Counted from the stretch's first letter, positions 25,719 through 34,545 are shown. The stretch: DNA of 36,725 nucleotides from Bacteroides caecigallinarum (GCF_016901995.1 NZ_JACJLE010000043.1:1-36725), one strand, 5' to 3'. Made by a program: numbers and translations. The notes: generated by a model not told the origin, from the sequence alone.

Positions 25719-26501
25719 TCAGAACCATTCCTTAAATTCTGAGGCCTTAGCCTTGCTTATTATGATTTTATCCTTCAAGTCCATTGGAATGTTCAGGTTT
25801 ATTACCAGACGTCCGTTAAACCACAGGCTGATGTCCTTTATTGCTTTTCTTGAAATGAGAAACTGGCGGTTTGCCCTGAAGAAAAGTTTTGGATTCAGCA
25901 TTTCCGTAAGTTCGTCCAGTGAAAGAGTGAAAGGATATTGCTTTCCGTCAGCATTGACTGCCTTTACCTGTCCGTCGGATATATAGAAGAACAAAATTGA
26001 TTCTACAGCCAGTGGTATGAACCTGTCGCCTTTTTCTGGAATAAGGAAATGCGATTTATAGTTTTCTTCCTTATTCAGCCTTTTTATTATTTCATTTATC
26101 ATGTTGTTCTGTTGGGCTGCTTCCTGTTCCTTGCAAGGCATATTTGTGTGAAGCAGTTTTAGTTTGTCAAATGCTTTCTTCAGATCCTCAGCATTGATAG
26201 GTTTTAGCAGATAGTCAATACTGTTTACCTTGAAAGCTTTCAGGGCATACTCATCGTATGCAGTGGTGAAAATAATAGGGCAGGTTATATCTATACTGTC
26301 AAAAATTTCGAATGCAGAGCCGTCGGCCAGATGTATGTCCATAAATATCAGGTCGGGCATCGGATTGTTTTCCAGCCACTCCAGACTTTCGCATATACTG
26401 TCAGCACAGCCAACTATTTCAGCTTCACTGCACACATCCTCCAATATGGCTTTCAGATTTCTTAGTGCTGCTTTTTCATCTTCAATGATAAATATCTTCA
26501 T
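25719..26501 (-). CDS. LytTR-family response regulator
   Basis: The 260-residue protein has a receiver domain (1-120) with acidic pocket E7-D8-E9 region, phosphoacceptor D55 in FMDIHL, T and K near 80 and 102 (TTAYDEYALKAF, LLKPI), then a linker and a C-terminal LytTR DNA-binding domain (about 155-255, FRANRQFLISRKAI near the end). LytTR domains bind paired 9-base direct repeats about 21-22 bases apart. It is the last gene of the efflux operon, 12 bases after its cognate kinase gene, so the pump, adaptor and control system are made together. A candidate operator lies at 32932-32961. Confidence 0.92.
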   Translation of the reverse strand: MKIFIIEDEKAALRNLKAILEDVCSEAEIVGCADSICESLEWLENNPMPDLIFMDIHLADGSAFEIFDSIDITCPIIFTTAYDEYALKAFKVNSIDYLLKPINAEDLKKAFDKLKLLHTNMPCKEQEAAQQNNMINEIIKRLNKEENYKSHFLIPEKGDRFIPLAVESILFFYISDGQVKAVNADGKQYPFTLSLDELTEMLNPKLFFRANRQFLISRKAIKDISLWFNGRLVINLNIPMDLKDKIIISKAKASEFKEWF

Positions 26502-26513
26502 ATCAGTCTTGGT

Positions 26514-27557
26514 TTATATAAGAGGTAAAACAACAGTAAATGTGTCATCAGTTTCAATTATCTCAATATCTTTCTTATATAACAGTTTATATCTGTTGCT
26601 CAGGTTGCTAAGCCCTATGCCCGTGCTGCTTACAGTGCCTCTCCTTAGCTGTAGTCTGTTGGAAACCTTAATGGAATCATTCTTTGTTCTGACTTCTATG
26701 CTTAACGGATGTCTGTTGCTTATCTCGTTGTGTTTAACTGCATTCTCTATCAGTAACTGTATAGACATTTTTGGAAGCTTCTTGCTCATTTCAGATTCGG
26801 CAATTTCGAATTTGAATGTAAGATTGTCCTCATATCTCATTTTCAGAAGATATATGTAGGAATACACGAATTCCATTTCTTCTTTTACTGATATGGAATG
26901 TGAGTCACTGTCTTTCTGTAAGGTATATCTCATTACTTTTGACAGTTCATTCAGATACTCCTGGGCTTTTTCCGGCGATTCCCTTATCAGCGAATATAGT
27001 GTGTTCAGCGAATTGAAAAGCATGTGCGGGTTCAACTGGTTTCTCAGTGCCTCAAACTGGTTGGCTATGTTTTCAATCTTCAATTGTTGCATTTCCATCA
27101 TCACCTTTCTGCTTTTCAGGCTTCTGTTCATCAGATAACAGCTTAGAGTGATTATTCCTGAAAGAAGGAAATCCCTCAGCGGGTGTGTATATACGTGTAC
27201 ACTGGCTTCTATGGCCGGTATGCCGTATGTCCTGTGAAGAAGTACGAAACACTTTCCCATAATTCCGTTCAGCAACAGGTCCAGGAAAAACATTATGAAG
27301 ATAGCTTTTGTACCTAATTCTGTGCTATCACTGTTGAACCTGAAAATCATTCTGTTGAGCCAGAACAGTATTATTATGGACAGGTAGGTGAACAATACTT
27401 CACAGCCAACCTGTGTCCAGTCTAAACTGGGATATACCGTATTGGCCTCTTCGGGACTGAATAACGCAATCAGTTCCGGGAAATTCATGGTAAATGCCAC
27501 GGTTATCCCAATGGCATTTACCAATACATGATATTTGTTTCTGCTGAAATATTTCAT
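26514..27557 (-). CDS. LytS-like sensor histidine kinase
   Basis: The 347-residue inner-membrane kinase has about four hydrophobic segments in its first 145 residues (roughly 10-30, 50-70, 84-106, 128-145), with no large periplasmic sensor domain. A short coiled coil (150-172) leads to the His_kinase-type phosphoacceptor motif LRNQLNPHMLFNSLN, with H178 predicted. An HATPase domain (about 255-347) follows, with the N-box LIENAVKHNE and a G-box STGIGLSNLSNRY. It signals to the LytTR regulator encoded next. Metal pumps usually pair with CusS/CzcS-type kinases, so this pairing is less usual. Stimulus unknown. Confidence 0.92.
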   Translation of the reverse strand: MKYFSRNKYHVLVNAIGITVAFTMNFPELIALFSPEEANTVYPSLDWTQVGCEVLFTYLSIIILFWLNRMIFRFNSDSTELGTKAIFIMFFLDLLLNGIMGKCFVLLHRTYGIPAIEASVHVYTHPLRDFLLSGIITLSCYLMNRSLKSRKVMMEMQQLKIENIANQFEALRNQLNPHMLFNSLNTLYSLIRESPEKAQEYLNELSKVMRYTLQKDSDSHSISVKEEMEFVYSYIYLLKMRYEDNLTFKFEIAESEMSKKLPKMSIQLLIENAVKHNEISNRHPLSIEVRTKNDSIKVSNRLQLRRGTVSSTGIGLSNLSNRYKLLYKKDIEIIETDDTFTVVLPLI

Positions 27558-27566
27558 TCCGCAAAG

Positions 27567-28478
27567 TTACATATTTTTATTCAGTTGAGCATTTACATAC
27601 ATGCCCGGGCGGAATAATTTGTTTGTTTCCTTCACTTTGGCATATACGTTGATCGAGCGGTTCTCTGTATTTACAGTCTGGTCGATAGATATAATTTCAG
27701 CATTGAATTTTGTATCTTTTATACCATTGACTGTAAATGCCAGGCTATCACCGATATTCAGATGCGCAAGGTCTTTTTCGTATGCTGTGAGCAAAAGCAT
27801 TATCTCCGATTTGTTTATGATTTTACATACCGATTCTCCTTCGCCTACATACGTTCCAAGGTTTACGCTCATATTTGTTACATATCCGCTTATCGGAGCC
27901 TTTACCTCAAGATACGTTTTGATACCGTTCTTCAGAAGTTCGTCAGTATCTACATCCAGCAGTGCAAGTTTAGCTTTCGATGCTTCCAGCTGGCTCTTCA
28001 TGGAAAGATATTCTGCCTTGCTCTGTTCGAATTTCTTTTCAGATGCAGCCTCTTCAGAGACAAGTTTTTCCTGTCTTTTGAATTCTTTTTCCAGGAATTC
28101 TGTCTGTGCATTGGCAGTCAGGAATTCCTGCTGCAGAAGAATGAAATCCGGATTTTTTAGCGAGGCTATTATCTCTCCGCTTTTCACGTAGTCGCCTTCA
28201 AATACGGATATTTCGTGTATTGAGCCGCCCATGGTCAGTGTAAGTGTGGAACTCATTTTAGGAGGCATTATTATTACTCCGTTGAATGACACAGGAGGCA
28301 TTACCTGTGTAGCTCCGGTATTGGCGTCTGTTTCTTCTGATTCCGTATTGTTATTTGCTGTAGTGTCTTCAATAGTGATGTTTTCACTTACTGTTTCATT
28401 TGATGAACCGTTTTCTCCCGAACAGCCCATCATGATAAAGGCTGAGAATATGCTAATCGGTAAAAATATCTTTTTCAT
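27567..28478 (-). CDS. RND efflux periplasmic adaptor (CusB/CzcB-like) lipoprotein
   Basis: The 303-residue membrane-fusion protein has a lipoprotein signal ending MMGC (Cys19), so it is probably anchored in the inner membrane facing the periplasm. After a low-complexity Ser/Thr/Asn/Glu linker (20-60) come a barrel-sandwich half (GGSIHEISVFEGDYVKSGEIIASL), a helical hairpin (about 115-175) and the second half ending APISGYVTNM. A beta-barrel domain follows. At 303 residues it is shorter than most CusB proteins (about 400), lacking much of the membrane-proximal domain. It lies nine bases after the pump gene and ten before the kinase gene. Confidence 0.9.
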   Translation of the reverse strand: MKKIFLPISIFSAFIMMGCSGENGSSNETVSENITIEDTTANNNTESEETDANTGATQVMPPVSFNGVIIMPPKMSSTLTLTMGGSIHEISVFEGDYVKSGEIIASLKNPDFILLQQEFLTANAQTEFLEKEFKRQEKLVSEEAASEKKFEQSKAEYLSMKSQLEASKAKLALLDVDTDELLKNGIKTYLEVKAPISGYVTNMSVNLGTYVGEGESVCKIINKSEIMLLLTAYEKDLAHLNIGDSLAFTVNGIKDTKFNAEIISIDQTVNTENRSINVYAKVKETNKLFRPGMYVNAQLNKNM

Positions 28479-28487
28479 GTCTAAATG

Positions 28488-31400
28488 TTATTTATCTGTG
28501 TATAGTTCAAGTTCGAGCACTGATACGTTGTAGTTATATACAGTCTCAATATATGATTTCTTTATGTCTCTTGCTGAATTGATGCTCTGTACAAATTCAG
28601 TGATGTCTATCTCGTTTGCACCGTAACGTGATACTGCGCTGTTTTGTAATGACTCTGCTTCATACAATGCTGCTTCGGTGAAGTACTGGAGGCTTTCTTT
28701 CTGCTGTTTCAGTCTGCCTTTCAGTTCTTCCACTTTATTGTTAAGCATGGTCTTGTTGTTGTCAGCTTCCCATTTCGCTATTCTCAGACTGATTTTAGCC
28801 TGCTTGCTTCTGCTTTTCTGAGGAAAGAACAATATCGGGAATGAAACTCCCACCATCCACGAATTAAGGTTTTTCAGAGGAGCGATTTTCTGACGTGTAT
28901 ATCCGAATGAAAATTCAGGGAAGAACTTGCTCCTTTCTATCTGCAGCAGTTTCTTTTGCTCATCTACTTTTCCCAGGAAATAGTTCAGATGGTCTGCCGA
29001 TGGCAATAAATCAGTGTCACTGCTCTGGAATATTACAAGAGAATCGTCAGAAGGCAATATCTGAATGTCTGAATAGCATACCCATGTCAGCCTTTTCTTT
29101 GCCAATGAGACTTCTTCCTGCCAGTGGAGCAGCATGGTACGCATATTTGCCGCCATAGCAGAAATCATGTTTTTCTCTGTCAGGTCGATGTCTCCCTGAG
29201 AATAGCGCAAATCTCCACTCTGTTTTAACTTTCCTGCTATCTCATCCTGATGCTTGTACAGACTGTATATGCTGTTGGCATACTGGTAATATGTCCATGC
29301 ACGCTTAACTTCGGCTATGATTTCCTTTTTAACCATATTACGGTAGTATTCTCCTGTACTGACCTGCGATTTTACAAGGGAATTCTTATAGAATGGGGTA
29401 AGGAACGAACCGAGAGACTGCTCTATGCTCATTTCATTGTCCTTGTTGAATTCACCGTTCAACTGTCCCCAGGCATAACTGAAGGAAGTGCTTCCTCCGT
29501 CCCATATTTCTCCTCTTGTGGCTCTCGACTTTTCTATTTCTGCTGTAGAGACTTTCAGTCTTGGGTGGTTCTGTAATGCAATCTCTATAGCTTCCTCCAT
29601 GCTTACTCGTTTAGCCTCACTGCTTTGGGCATTGACACCTACGGCAAATGACAGGATTATAGCTGTCATTGCTATGGTTCGTGCTGTACAGCTCGTCTTT
29701 CTGTTATTCTTTCTTCTCATAATAGAGTGTGAAATATTATTTACAAGTTTATAGAACACAGGAATGATAATCAGTGTCAGAACTGTAGATACAATCAATC
29801 CGCCTATCACCACTGTAGCCAATGGTCTTTGTACTTCCGCACCGGCTGACGTAGCTATTGCCATTGGCACAAATCCCAATGAAGCCACAAGTCCGGTAAG
29901 GAATACAGGTCTCAGCAGATGCGGACATCCGTGTCTGATTATACTTCCTGTACACATGGTGTATTCGTTCTTCTTTCTTAAATCGTTGAAATGGTTTATC
30001 ATAAGAATACCGTTTAATACAGCCACACCGAACAGAGCGATAAATCCTACTCCGGCAGAGATACTGAACGGCAATCCTCTAAGCCATAAAGCCACGATAC
30101 CACCAATCAGTGACAATGGAACGGTAGAGAACACAACAAGCGAATAAATAACGCTTCTGAACGCAAAGAACAGCAACAGCAGTATGAGCAGCAATGCGAT
30201 AGGGATAACCACAGTAAGAGTATCAATGGCATTCTGCAGATTTTCAAACTGTCCGCCATATTCAAAGTAGTATCCCGGTTTGAGCTTAACGTTCTTGTCC
30301 AGTGATTCCTGGATTTTTGAAACCACCTGCTTTATGTCAGCATTTCTTACGTTTACGCCAATTACCACACGTCGTTTCGTAGCATCACGGTTTATCTGAA
30401 GAGGTCCGTTCTGGAAAGATATTTCGGCTACTTCACTCAGAGGAATGCGTATTCCCTCGGCAGTACGCACAAACAGTCTGTTTATGTTCAGGTCTTTCAC
30501 CTTCTCGTTGTCAAGACGTACAACGAGGTCGAAACGTCTCTCGTTTTCGAATACCACTCCGGCTGTTTCTCCTGCATATGCAGTACGGATAATGGTGTTC
30601 AGTTCTTCTATGTCTATACCATAACGCGCTATCTTGGCTCTGTCATAGTTTACAAGGAGCTGTGGCAATCCCATAGCCTGTTCCACAAGCACGTCAGATG
30701 CTCCCGGAACCTGCTCAACGTATTTTGCGGCTTCTTTTGCTTTGTTGTAAAGTTCCTCCATATCCTCACCATATAGCTTGATGGCAATATCGGCCTTTGC
30801 TCCCGTCATAAGCTCGTTGAAACGGAGCTGTATCGGCTGACTGAAGTTGAATTCCACATCCTCGATACCTTCGAGTGCGGCTTTCATCTTTTCCACCATT
30901 TCTGCTCTGCTTCCAGCCGATGTCCATTCGGAGAAAGGTTTCATCACAATCATTATGTCCGCATCTTCCACGGCCATAGGGTCGGTAGGAACTTCCGCTG
31001 TACCTATTTTTGCCACTACATGCTTTATCTCAGGGAATTTCTCTTTAAGAATCTTCTCTGCCTCAAGTGAGACCTGGATGCTTCTGCTTAGAGAACTTCC
31101 GGCTGGCAGTGTCATCTGCATGGCAAAGTCTCCTTCATCAAGCGTAGGGATGAACTCTGCTCCAAGCCTTGTAAACAGGAACAGCGATGCTATGAGAGCA
31201 ACAAACGATGTCGCTATAGTTCCCCAGATATGTTTCAGACAGAAATTCAGTGTCTTGTGGTAGTAGATGTTCAGGCCGGAGAAAAAACGGTCGGCAAGTG
31301 TAGGTTTTACCGAAACGGTCTTTTTCAGGAACAGTGACGCCATCATCGGAACGTATGTGAGTGAAAGCAATAATGCACCTATGATACAGAACACCAGTGT

Positions 31401-32837
31401 CTTTGCCATAGGGGTGAAGTACTTGCCTTCTATTCCTGTAAGTGTGAGGATAGGGAAGAACACTATCAGTATTATCAGTACAGCGAAAGTGGCACTTCTC
31501 ACCACATTGCCCGCACCTTTTTCCACTTCAGCGTCCATTTCCTCTTTAGTGAATGTCCTGCCCATCATATTCTTGCCGTAGATATGTGCCAGGATTCCTT
31601 CAAGTATCACTATCGAGCCATCCACCACAATACCGAAGTCTATTGCTCCAAGACTCATCAGATTGGCCGATACACCGAATATCCTCATCATAATGAATCC
31701 GAAAAGCATGGCAAGAGGAATGACTGATGCCACGATAAGTCCTGCCCTGACATTTCCGAGGAATATGATAAGCACAAGGAATACTATTATGGCACCTTCT
31801 ATAAGGTTCTTTATTACGGTAGATATGTTTCTGTTTACGAGTTCCGAACGGTTCAGATAAGGCTCTACTGTTACACCCTCAGGTAGCATCTTTTGTACTT
31901 TGGCTACACGTTTTTCAAGTTCTCCTGTCACGACATTGGCATTCGCGCCTTTGAGCATCATCGCTATACCGCCCACACATTCGCCTTCGCCGTCCTTTGT
32001 CATCGCTCCGAAACGCTTTGGAGCACCGAATCTCACCTTGCCGATATCTCCGACATGTACCGGGATACCGCCACGGTTCGTTATAACAATCTGTTCTATA
32101 TCCTTCACGTCCTTAATCATACCTTCCGAACGGATATAGTACGCGCGGTTCACCTTTTCTATATAACTGCCTCCGGTGTTCTGGTTGTTCTTGCTGAGTG
32201 CTGAGAACACTTCGCCGATAGTGATATTCAGTGAATACAGAGCGTCAGGGTCAACAGCCACTTCATACTGTTTCAGATATCCTCCGAAACTGTTTATCTC
32301 CACTATACCGGGTATTCCTGAAAGCTGTCTTTTCACTATCCAGTCCTGAATGGTTCGCAGCTCCATTGCATCGTATTTGTCTTCGTATCCCGGTTCAACC
32401 TTCAGTACGTACTGGTATATCTCGCCCAGTCCGGTGGTGATAGGCATCATCTCCGGTGTACCCAGTTCGGGTGGAATCTCCCCGGCAACTGTTTGGATTT
32501 GTTCGTTAATCAACTGCCTGGCATCCAGAGTCGGTACGTTTTCCTTGAAAACCACTGTAACGAGCGAAAGTCCGAATCTTGATACAGATCTGATTTCTTC
32601 CACATTCATGATATTGCTCATGGCAATCTCTATCGGGAATGTGATGAGCTGTTCCACTTCCTGTGGAGCAAGGGTAGGTGATACAGTAACTATCTGTACC
32701 TGATTGTTTGTTATGTCCGGCACGGCATCTATAGGCAGTGTAAGCATGGAGTATATACCTCCTGCCAACAGCATTATTGTAGCCATTGCCACAAACAGTT
32801 TTTTTCTGATTGAGAAATGAACGATTTTTCTAAACAT
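28488..32837 (-). CDS. HME-RND metal efflux pump fused to a TolC-like outer-membrane factor
   Basis: The 1449-residue protein is two proteins in one frame. Residues 1-1036 form a CusA/CzcA-type proton-driven pump: TM1 at 12-30, PDITNNQVQ after it, the TM4 proton-relay DFGIVVDG (D400, D406), and two periplasmic porter halves. Residues 1070-1449 match an outer-membrane-factor helical barrel (EEAIEIALQNHPRL, NEIDITEFVQS). At the joint, M1040-RRKNNRK then a hydrophobic run ending VNA (1068-1070) looks like a signal peptide. Fused versions of this length are known in Bacteroidota. An internal ATG at 29720 (residue 1040) could start a separate 410-residue factor. Substrate is probably Cu/Ag or Co/Zn/Cd; I cannot decide. 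First gene of the operon. Confidence 0.92.
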   Translation of the reverse strand: MFRKIVHFSIRKKLFVAMATIMLLAGGIYSMLTLPIDAVPDITNNQVQIVTVSPTLAPQEVEQLITFPIEIAMSNIMNVEEIRSVSRFGLSLVTVVFKENVPTLDARQLINEQIQTVAGEIPPELGTPEMMPITTGLGEIYQYVLKVEPGYEDKYDAMELRTIQDWIVKRQLSGIPGIVEINSFGGYLKQYEVAVDPDALYSLNITIGEVFSALSKNNQNTGGSYIEKVNRAYYIRSEGMIKDVKDIEQIVITNRGGIPVHVGDIGKVRFGAPKRFGAMTKDGEGECVGGIAMMLKGANANVVTGELEKRVAKVQKMLPEGVTVEPYLNRSELVNRNISTVIKNLIEGAIIVFLVLIIFLGNVRAGLIVASVIPLAMLFGFIMMRIFGVSANLMSLGAIDFGIVVDGSIVILEGILAHIYGKNMMGRTFTKEEMDAEVEKGAGNVVRSATFAVLIILIVFFPILTLTGIEGKYFTPMAKTLVFCIIGALLLSLTYVPMMASLFLKKTVSVKPTLADRFFSGLNIYYHKTLNFCLKHIWGTIATSFVALIASLFLFTRLGAEFIPTLDEGDFAMQMTLPAGSSLSRSIQVSLEAEKILKEKFPEIKHVVAKIGTAEVPTDPMAVEDADIMIVMKPFSEWTSAGSRAEMVEKMKAALEGIEDVEFNFSQPIQLRFNELMTGAKADIAIKLYGEDMEELYNKAKEAAKYVEQVPGASDVLVEQAMGLPQLLVNYDRAKIARYGIDIEELNTIIRTAYAGETAGVVFENERRFDLVVRLDNEKVKDLNINRLFVRTAEGIRIPLSEVAEISFQNGPLQINRDATKRRVVIGVNVRNADIKQVVSKIQESLDKNVKLKPGYYFEYGGQFENLQNAIDTLTVVIPIALLLILLLLFFAFRSVIYSLVVFSTVPLSLIGGIVALWLRGLPFSISAGVGFIALFGVAVLNGILMINHFNDLRKKNEYTMCTGSIIRHGCPHLLRPVFLTGLVASLGFVPMAIATSAGAEVQRPLATVVIGGLIVSTVLTLIIIPVFYKLVNNISHSIMRRKNNRKTSCTARTIAMTAIILSFAVGVNAQSSEAKRVSMEEAIEIALQNHPRLKVSTAEIEKSRATRGEIWDGGSTSFSYAWGQLNGEFNKDNEMSIEQSLGSFLTPFYKNSLVKSQVSTGEYYRNMVKKEIIAEVKRAWTYYQYANSIYSLYKHQDEIAGKLKQSGDLRYSQGDIDLTEKNMISAMAANMRTMLLHWQEEVSLAKKRLTWVCYSDIQILPSDDSLVIFQSSDTDLLPSADHLNYFLGKVDEQKKLLQIERSKFFPEFSFGYTRQKIAPLKNLNSWMVGVSFPILFFPQKSRSKQAKISLRIAKWEADNNKTMLNNKVEELKGRLKQQKESLQYFTEAALYEAESLQNSAVSRYGANEIDITEFVQSINSARDIKKSYIETVYNYNVSVLELELYTDK

Positions 32838-32873
32838 AGTTTTTGCGTGATTATGTTATTTCTGATAATAACG

Positions 32874-32881
32874 CAAAAATA
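32874..32881 (-). promoter_or_regulatory. Sigma-ABfr -7 box for the efflux operon
   Basis: The minus strand reads TATTTTTG, an exact TAnnTTTG, 37 bases before the pump start codon. No TTTG lies at -33, as expected for a promoter that needs an activator. An 8-base palindrome CGGTACCG sits at 32900-32907. Confidence 0.55.
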
Positions 32882-32931
32882 TGTATTATGTCAATGCTCC
32901 GGTACCGATATCTTATGAGGCTGATAAAAAC

Positions 32932-32961
32932 GGAGGTGAAGTGACTGTTTGTGGAGGTGAA
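32932..32961 (-). promoter_or_regulatory. Candidate LytTR operator: 9-base direct repeat, 21-base period
   Basis: GGAGGTGAA occurs at 32932-32940 and again at 32953-32961, identical, with 12 bases between. On the transcribed strand they read TTCACCTCC. They lie 51-80 bases upstream of the -7 box. Paired direct repeats with 12-13-base spacing are how LytTR-family regulators bind, and the operon encodes such a regulator. Confidence 0.5.
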
Positions 32962-32981
32962 ATATCATTCTGTTTTCACTG

Positions 32982-33024
32982 AAAAAAAACGTGCCCGCAT
33001 TCGAAATCAAATGCGGGCACGTTT
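32982..33024 (-). terminator. Intrinsic terminator of the SPFH gene, formed by repeat array B
   Basis: Arms 32987-33000 and 33011-33024 (14 bases, core ATGCGGGCACGT) pair perfectly around a 10-base AT loop. On the minus strand eight Ts follow directly (A-run 32982-32989). It stands 39 bases after the SPFH stop codon and is built from two of the 22-base units. Confidence 0.85.
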
Positions 33025-33054
33025 AAAGTCAAACACGGGCACGTTTTAATTTAA
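32989..33054. repeat. Array of three tandem 22-base units (array B)
   Basis: Units start at 32989, 33011 and 33033 with 12-base blocks ACGTGCCCGCAT, ATGCGGGCACGT and ACACGGGCACGT, each followed by a 10-base AT spacer. A partial fourth (ACGTGG) runs up to the SPFH stop codon. GAAAAAAAA precedes the first unit, as in array A at 16608-16695. Two blocks are exact reverse complements and make the SPFH terminator. Confidence 0.85.
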
Positions 33055-33062
33055 ACGTGGGG

Positions 33063-34040
33063 TTATCCTTTAAGTATATCCTTAATGCCTCCCAAAGAGC
33101 CAAGTAGGGAAGTAGCTTCGTACGGTATATAGACTGTCTTGTTATCCTTTCCGCTTGTCATTTCTTTAAGGGTCTCGATATATTTCAGTGCAATCTGATA
33201 AGATGCCGGATCAGAGCTTGTTCCCTTTATAGCCTCTGCCAGTTTCTCAATGGCCTCAGCCTCAGCTTTTGCCTGAAGGATTTTTGCTTCCGCTTCACCC
33301 TGAGCCATCAGAATCTGGGATTCTTTCTGAGCCTTAGCCTGATTTATCTGTGCTTCCTTCTCTCCTTCGGAATAAAGAATCTTCGAAGTCTTGTCACCTT
33401 CAGCCTTCAGAATCTTTGCACGGCGTTCACGTTCTGCCTGCATCTGCTGTTCCATGGCACGGCGTACACTCTCGGGAGGAGTAATGTCCTGTAGTTCCAC
33501 ACGGTTTACTTTAACTCCCCATTTGTTTGTTGCCTCGTCAAGAACCTCACGAAGACGGGAGTTGATTGTATCGCGCGATGTAAGAGTTTCGTCCAGTTCC
33601 AGTTCACCGATAATGTTACGTAGAGTTGTCTGCGTGAGTTTCTCTATTGCGTTAGGCAGGTTTTCTATTTCATATACCGACTTGAACGGGTCTGTAATCT
33701 GAAAATACAGCAATGCGTTAATGCTGGTGGTCACATTATCTTTGGTAATCACGCTCTGTTCCGGGAAATCGTAAACCTGTTCACGAAGGTCTATCACGTC
33801 CGACATTCTTATAAGTGTCTGTGTAGCTCCGTTCATTCTTGTTACCACATACCTTGTATAAACTTTTCTCGGTCTGTCAAGAATAGGCCATATTATGTTT
33901 ATACCGGAAGACAACGTGCTGTGGTATCTTCCCAATCTCTCAATCACTTTTGTTTCCCCCTGTCGGATAATTTTAAGCCCTTGCACTGCGAAAACTATCA
34001 CAACAAGTGCCACAAGCCCTACAATAATCAAAGCTCCCAT
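33063..34040 (-). CDS. SPFH/Band 7 membrane protein (stomatin/QmcA-like)
   Basis: The 325-residue protein has one N-terminal membrane helix (3-21), the SPFH domain (about 22-185: RQGETKVIERLGRYHSTLSSGINIIWP, LNALLYFQITDP-type strand, LRNIIGELELDETLTSRD, VNRVELQDITPPESVRRAM) and a long Ala/Glu/Gln-rich coiled coil (about 190-270). A short conserved tail follows. Such proteins oligomerise into membrane cages or rafts and often partner an NfeD protein, which is encoded just upstream here (42-base gap). Role is probably membrane organisation or quality control, inferred from the family. Its stop codon abuts repeat array B. Confidence 0.93.
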   Translation of the reverse strand: MGALIIVGLVALVVIVFAVQGLKIIRQGETKVIERLGRYHSTLSSGINIIWPILDRPRKVYTRYVVTRMNGATQTLIRMSDVIDLREQVYDFPEQSVITKDNVTTSINALLYFQITDPFKSVYEIENLPNAIEKLTQTTLRNIIGELELDETLTSRDTINSRLREVLDEATNKWGVKVNRVELQDITPPESVRRAMEQQMQAERERRAKILKAEGDKTSKILYSEGEKEAQINQAKAQKESQILMAQGEAEAKILQAKAEAEAIEKLAEAIKGTSSDPASYQIALKYIETLKEMTSGKDNKTVYIPYEATSLLGSLGGIKDILKG

Positions 34041-34082
34041 AATGAATGTGTGTTTTTAAGAAGTTTATAATAAAGATATTTA

Positions 34083-34517
34083 TCATGCTTTTCTGACGGT
34101 GAGTATAATGCTGTCCACTTTAAGAACGACAACTTTCTCGCCTTTCATAATATTGTTTCCGTCTTCTGATACAGCCTTCCATCTGTCCCCGTCAATGGCT
34201 ATGCGTCCGCTGTTTGTTTCCGCTACAATATCTTCCTCTACAATGGCGGTTCGTCCGATAAGAGCTTCCACTCCGCTTTTCGGCGAATCTTTCTTCCTTG
34301 AAAGGAACTTAAGCATGAACGGACGTACATAGATGAATGATATTAAGGTGAAAACGGCAAATACCGTAATTTGCCAAACCAGAGAGTCGGTGAAACAAGA
34401 TGCCACTGCTGCGCCAACGGCTCCAATAGCCAGACAGAGTGCAGCAAAACCTACGGTGATTATTTCTATTATTACCAGTGCCAGTGCTATGGCAAGCCAT
34501 ATTTGCCAGATTTCCAT
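34083..34517 (-). CDS. NfeD-family membrane protein
   Basis: The 144-residue protein has two to three closely spaced hydrophobic segments (about 6-40 and 46-66) and a C-terminal OB-fold domain (about 83-144: ALIGRTAIVEEDI, GRIAIDGDRWKAVSEDG, GEKVVVLKVDSIILTVRK). This is the short NfeD1b-type form with no ClpP-like protease domain. NfeD and SPFH genes are a conserved pair; the two proteins probably form a complex in the inner membrane. It is first in the two-gene unit, with a promoter-like sequence at 34546-34576. Confidence 0.9.
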   Translation of the reverse strand: MEIWQIWLAIALALVIIEIITVGFAALCLAIGAVGAAVASCFTDSLVWQITVFAVFTLISFIYVRPFMLKFLSRKKDSPKSGVEALIGRTAIVEEDIVAETNSGRIAIDGDRWKAVSEDGNNIMKGEKVVVLKVDSIILTVRKA

Positions 34518-34545
34518 AAAATGAGTGTTTTAAAAAATTATGTTG

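Noticed and set aside
26230-26859. 209-codon plus-strand frame across the kinase-regulator junction
   Set aside because: It runs antisense to two well-supported genes and has no recognisable domain.
27601-28191. 196-codon plus-strand frame antisense to the adaptor gene
   Set aside because: A shadow of the adaptor gene with serine/phenylalanine-rich nonsense composition.
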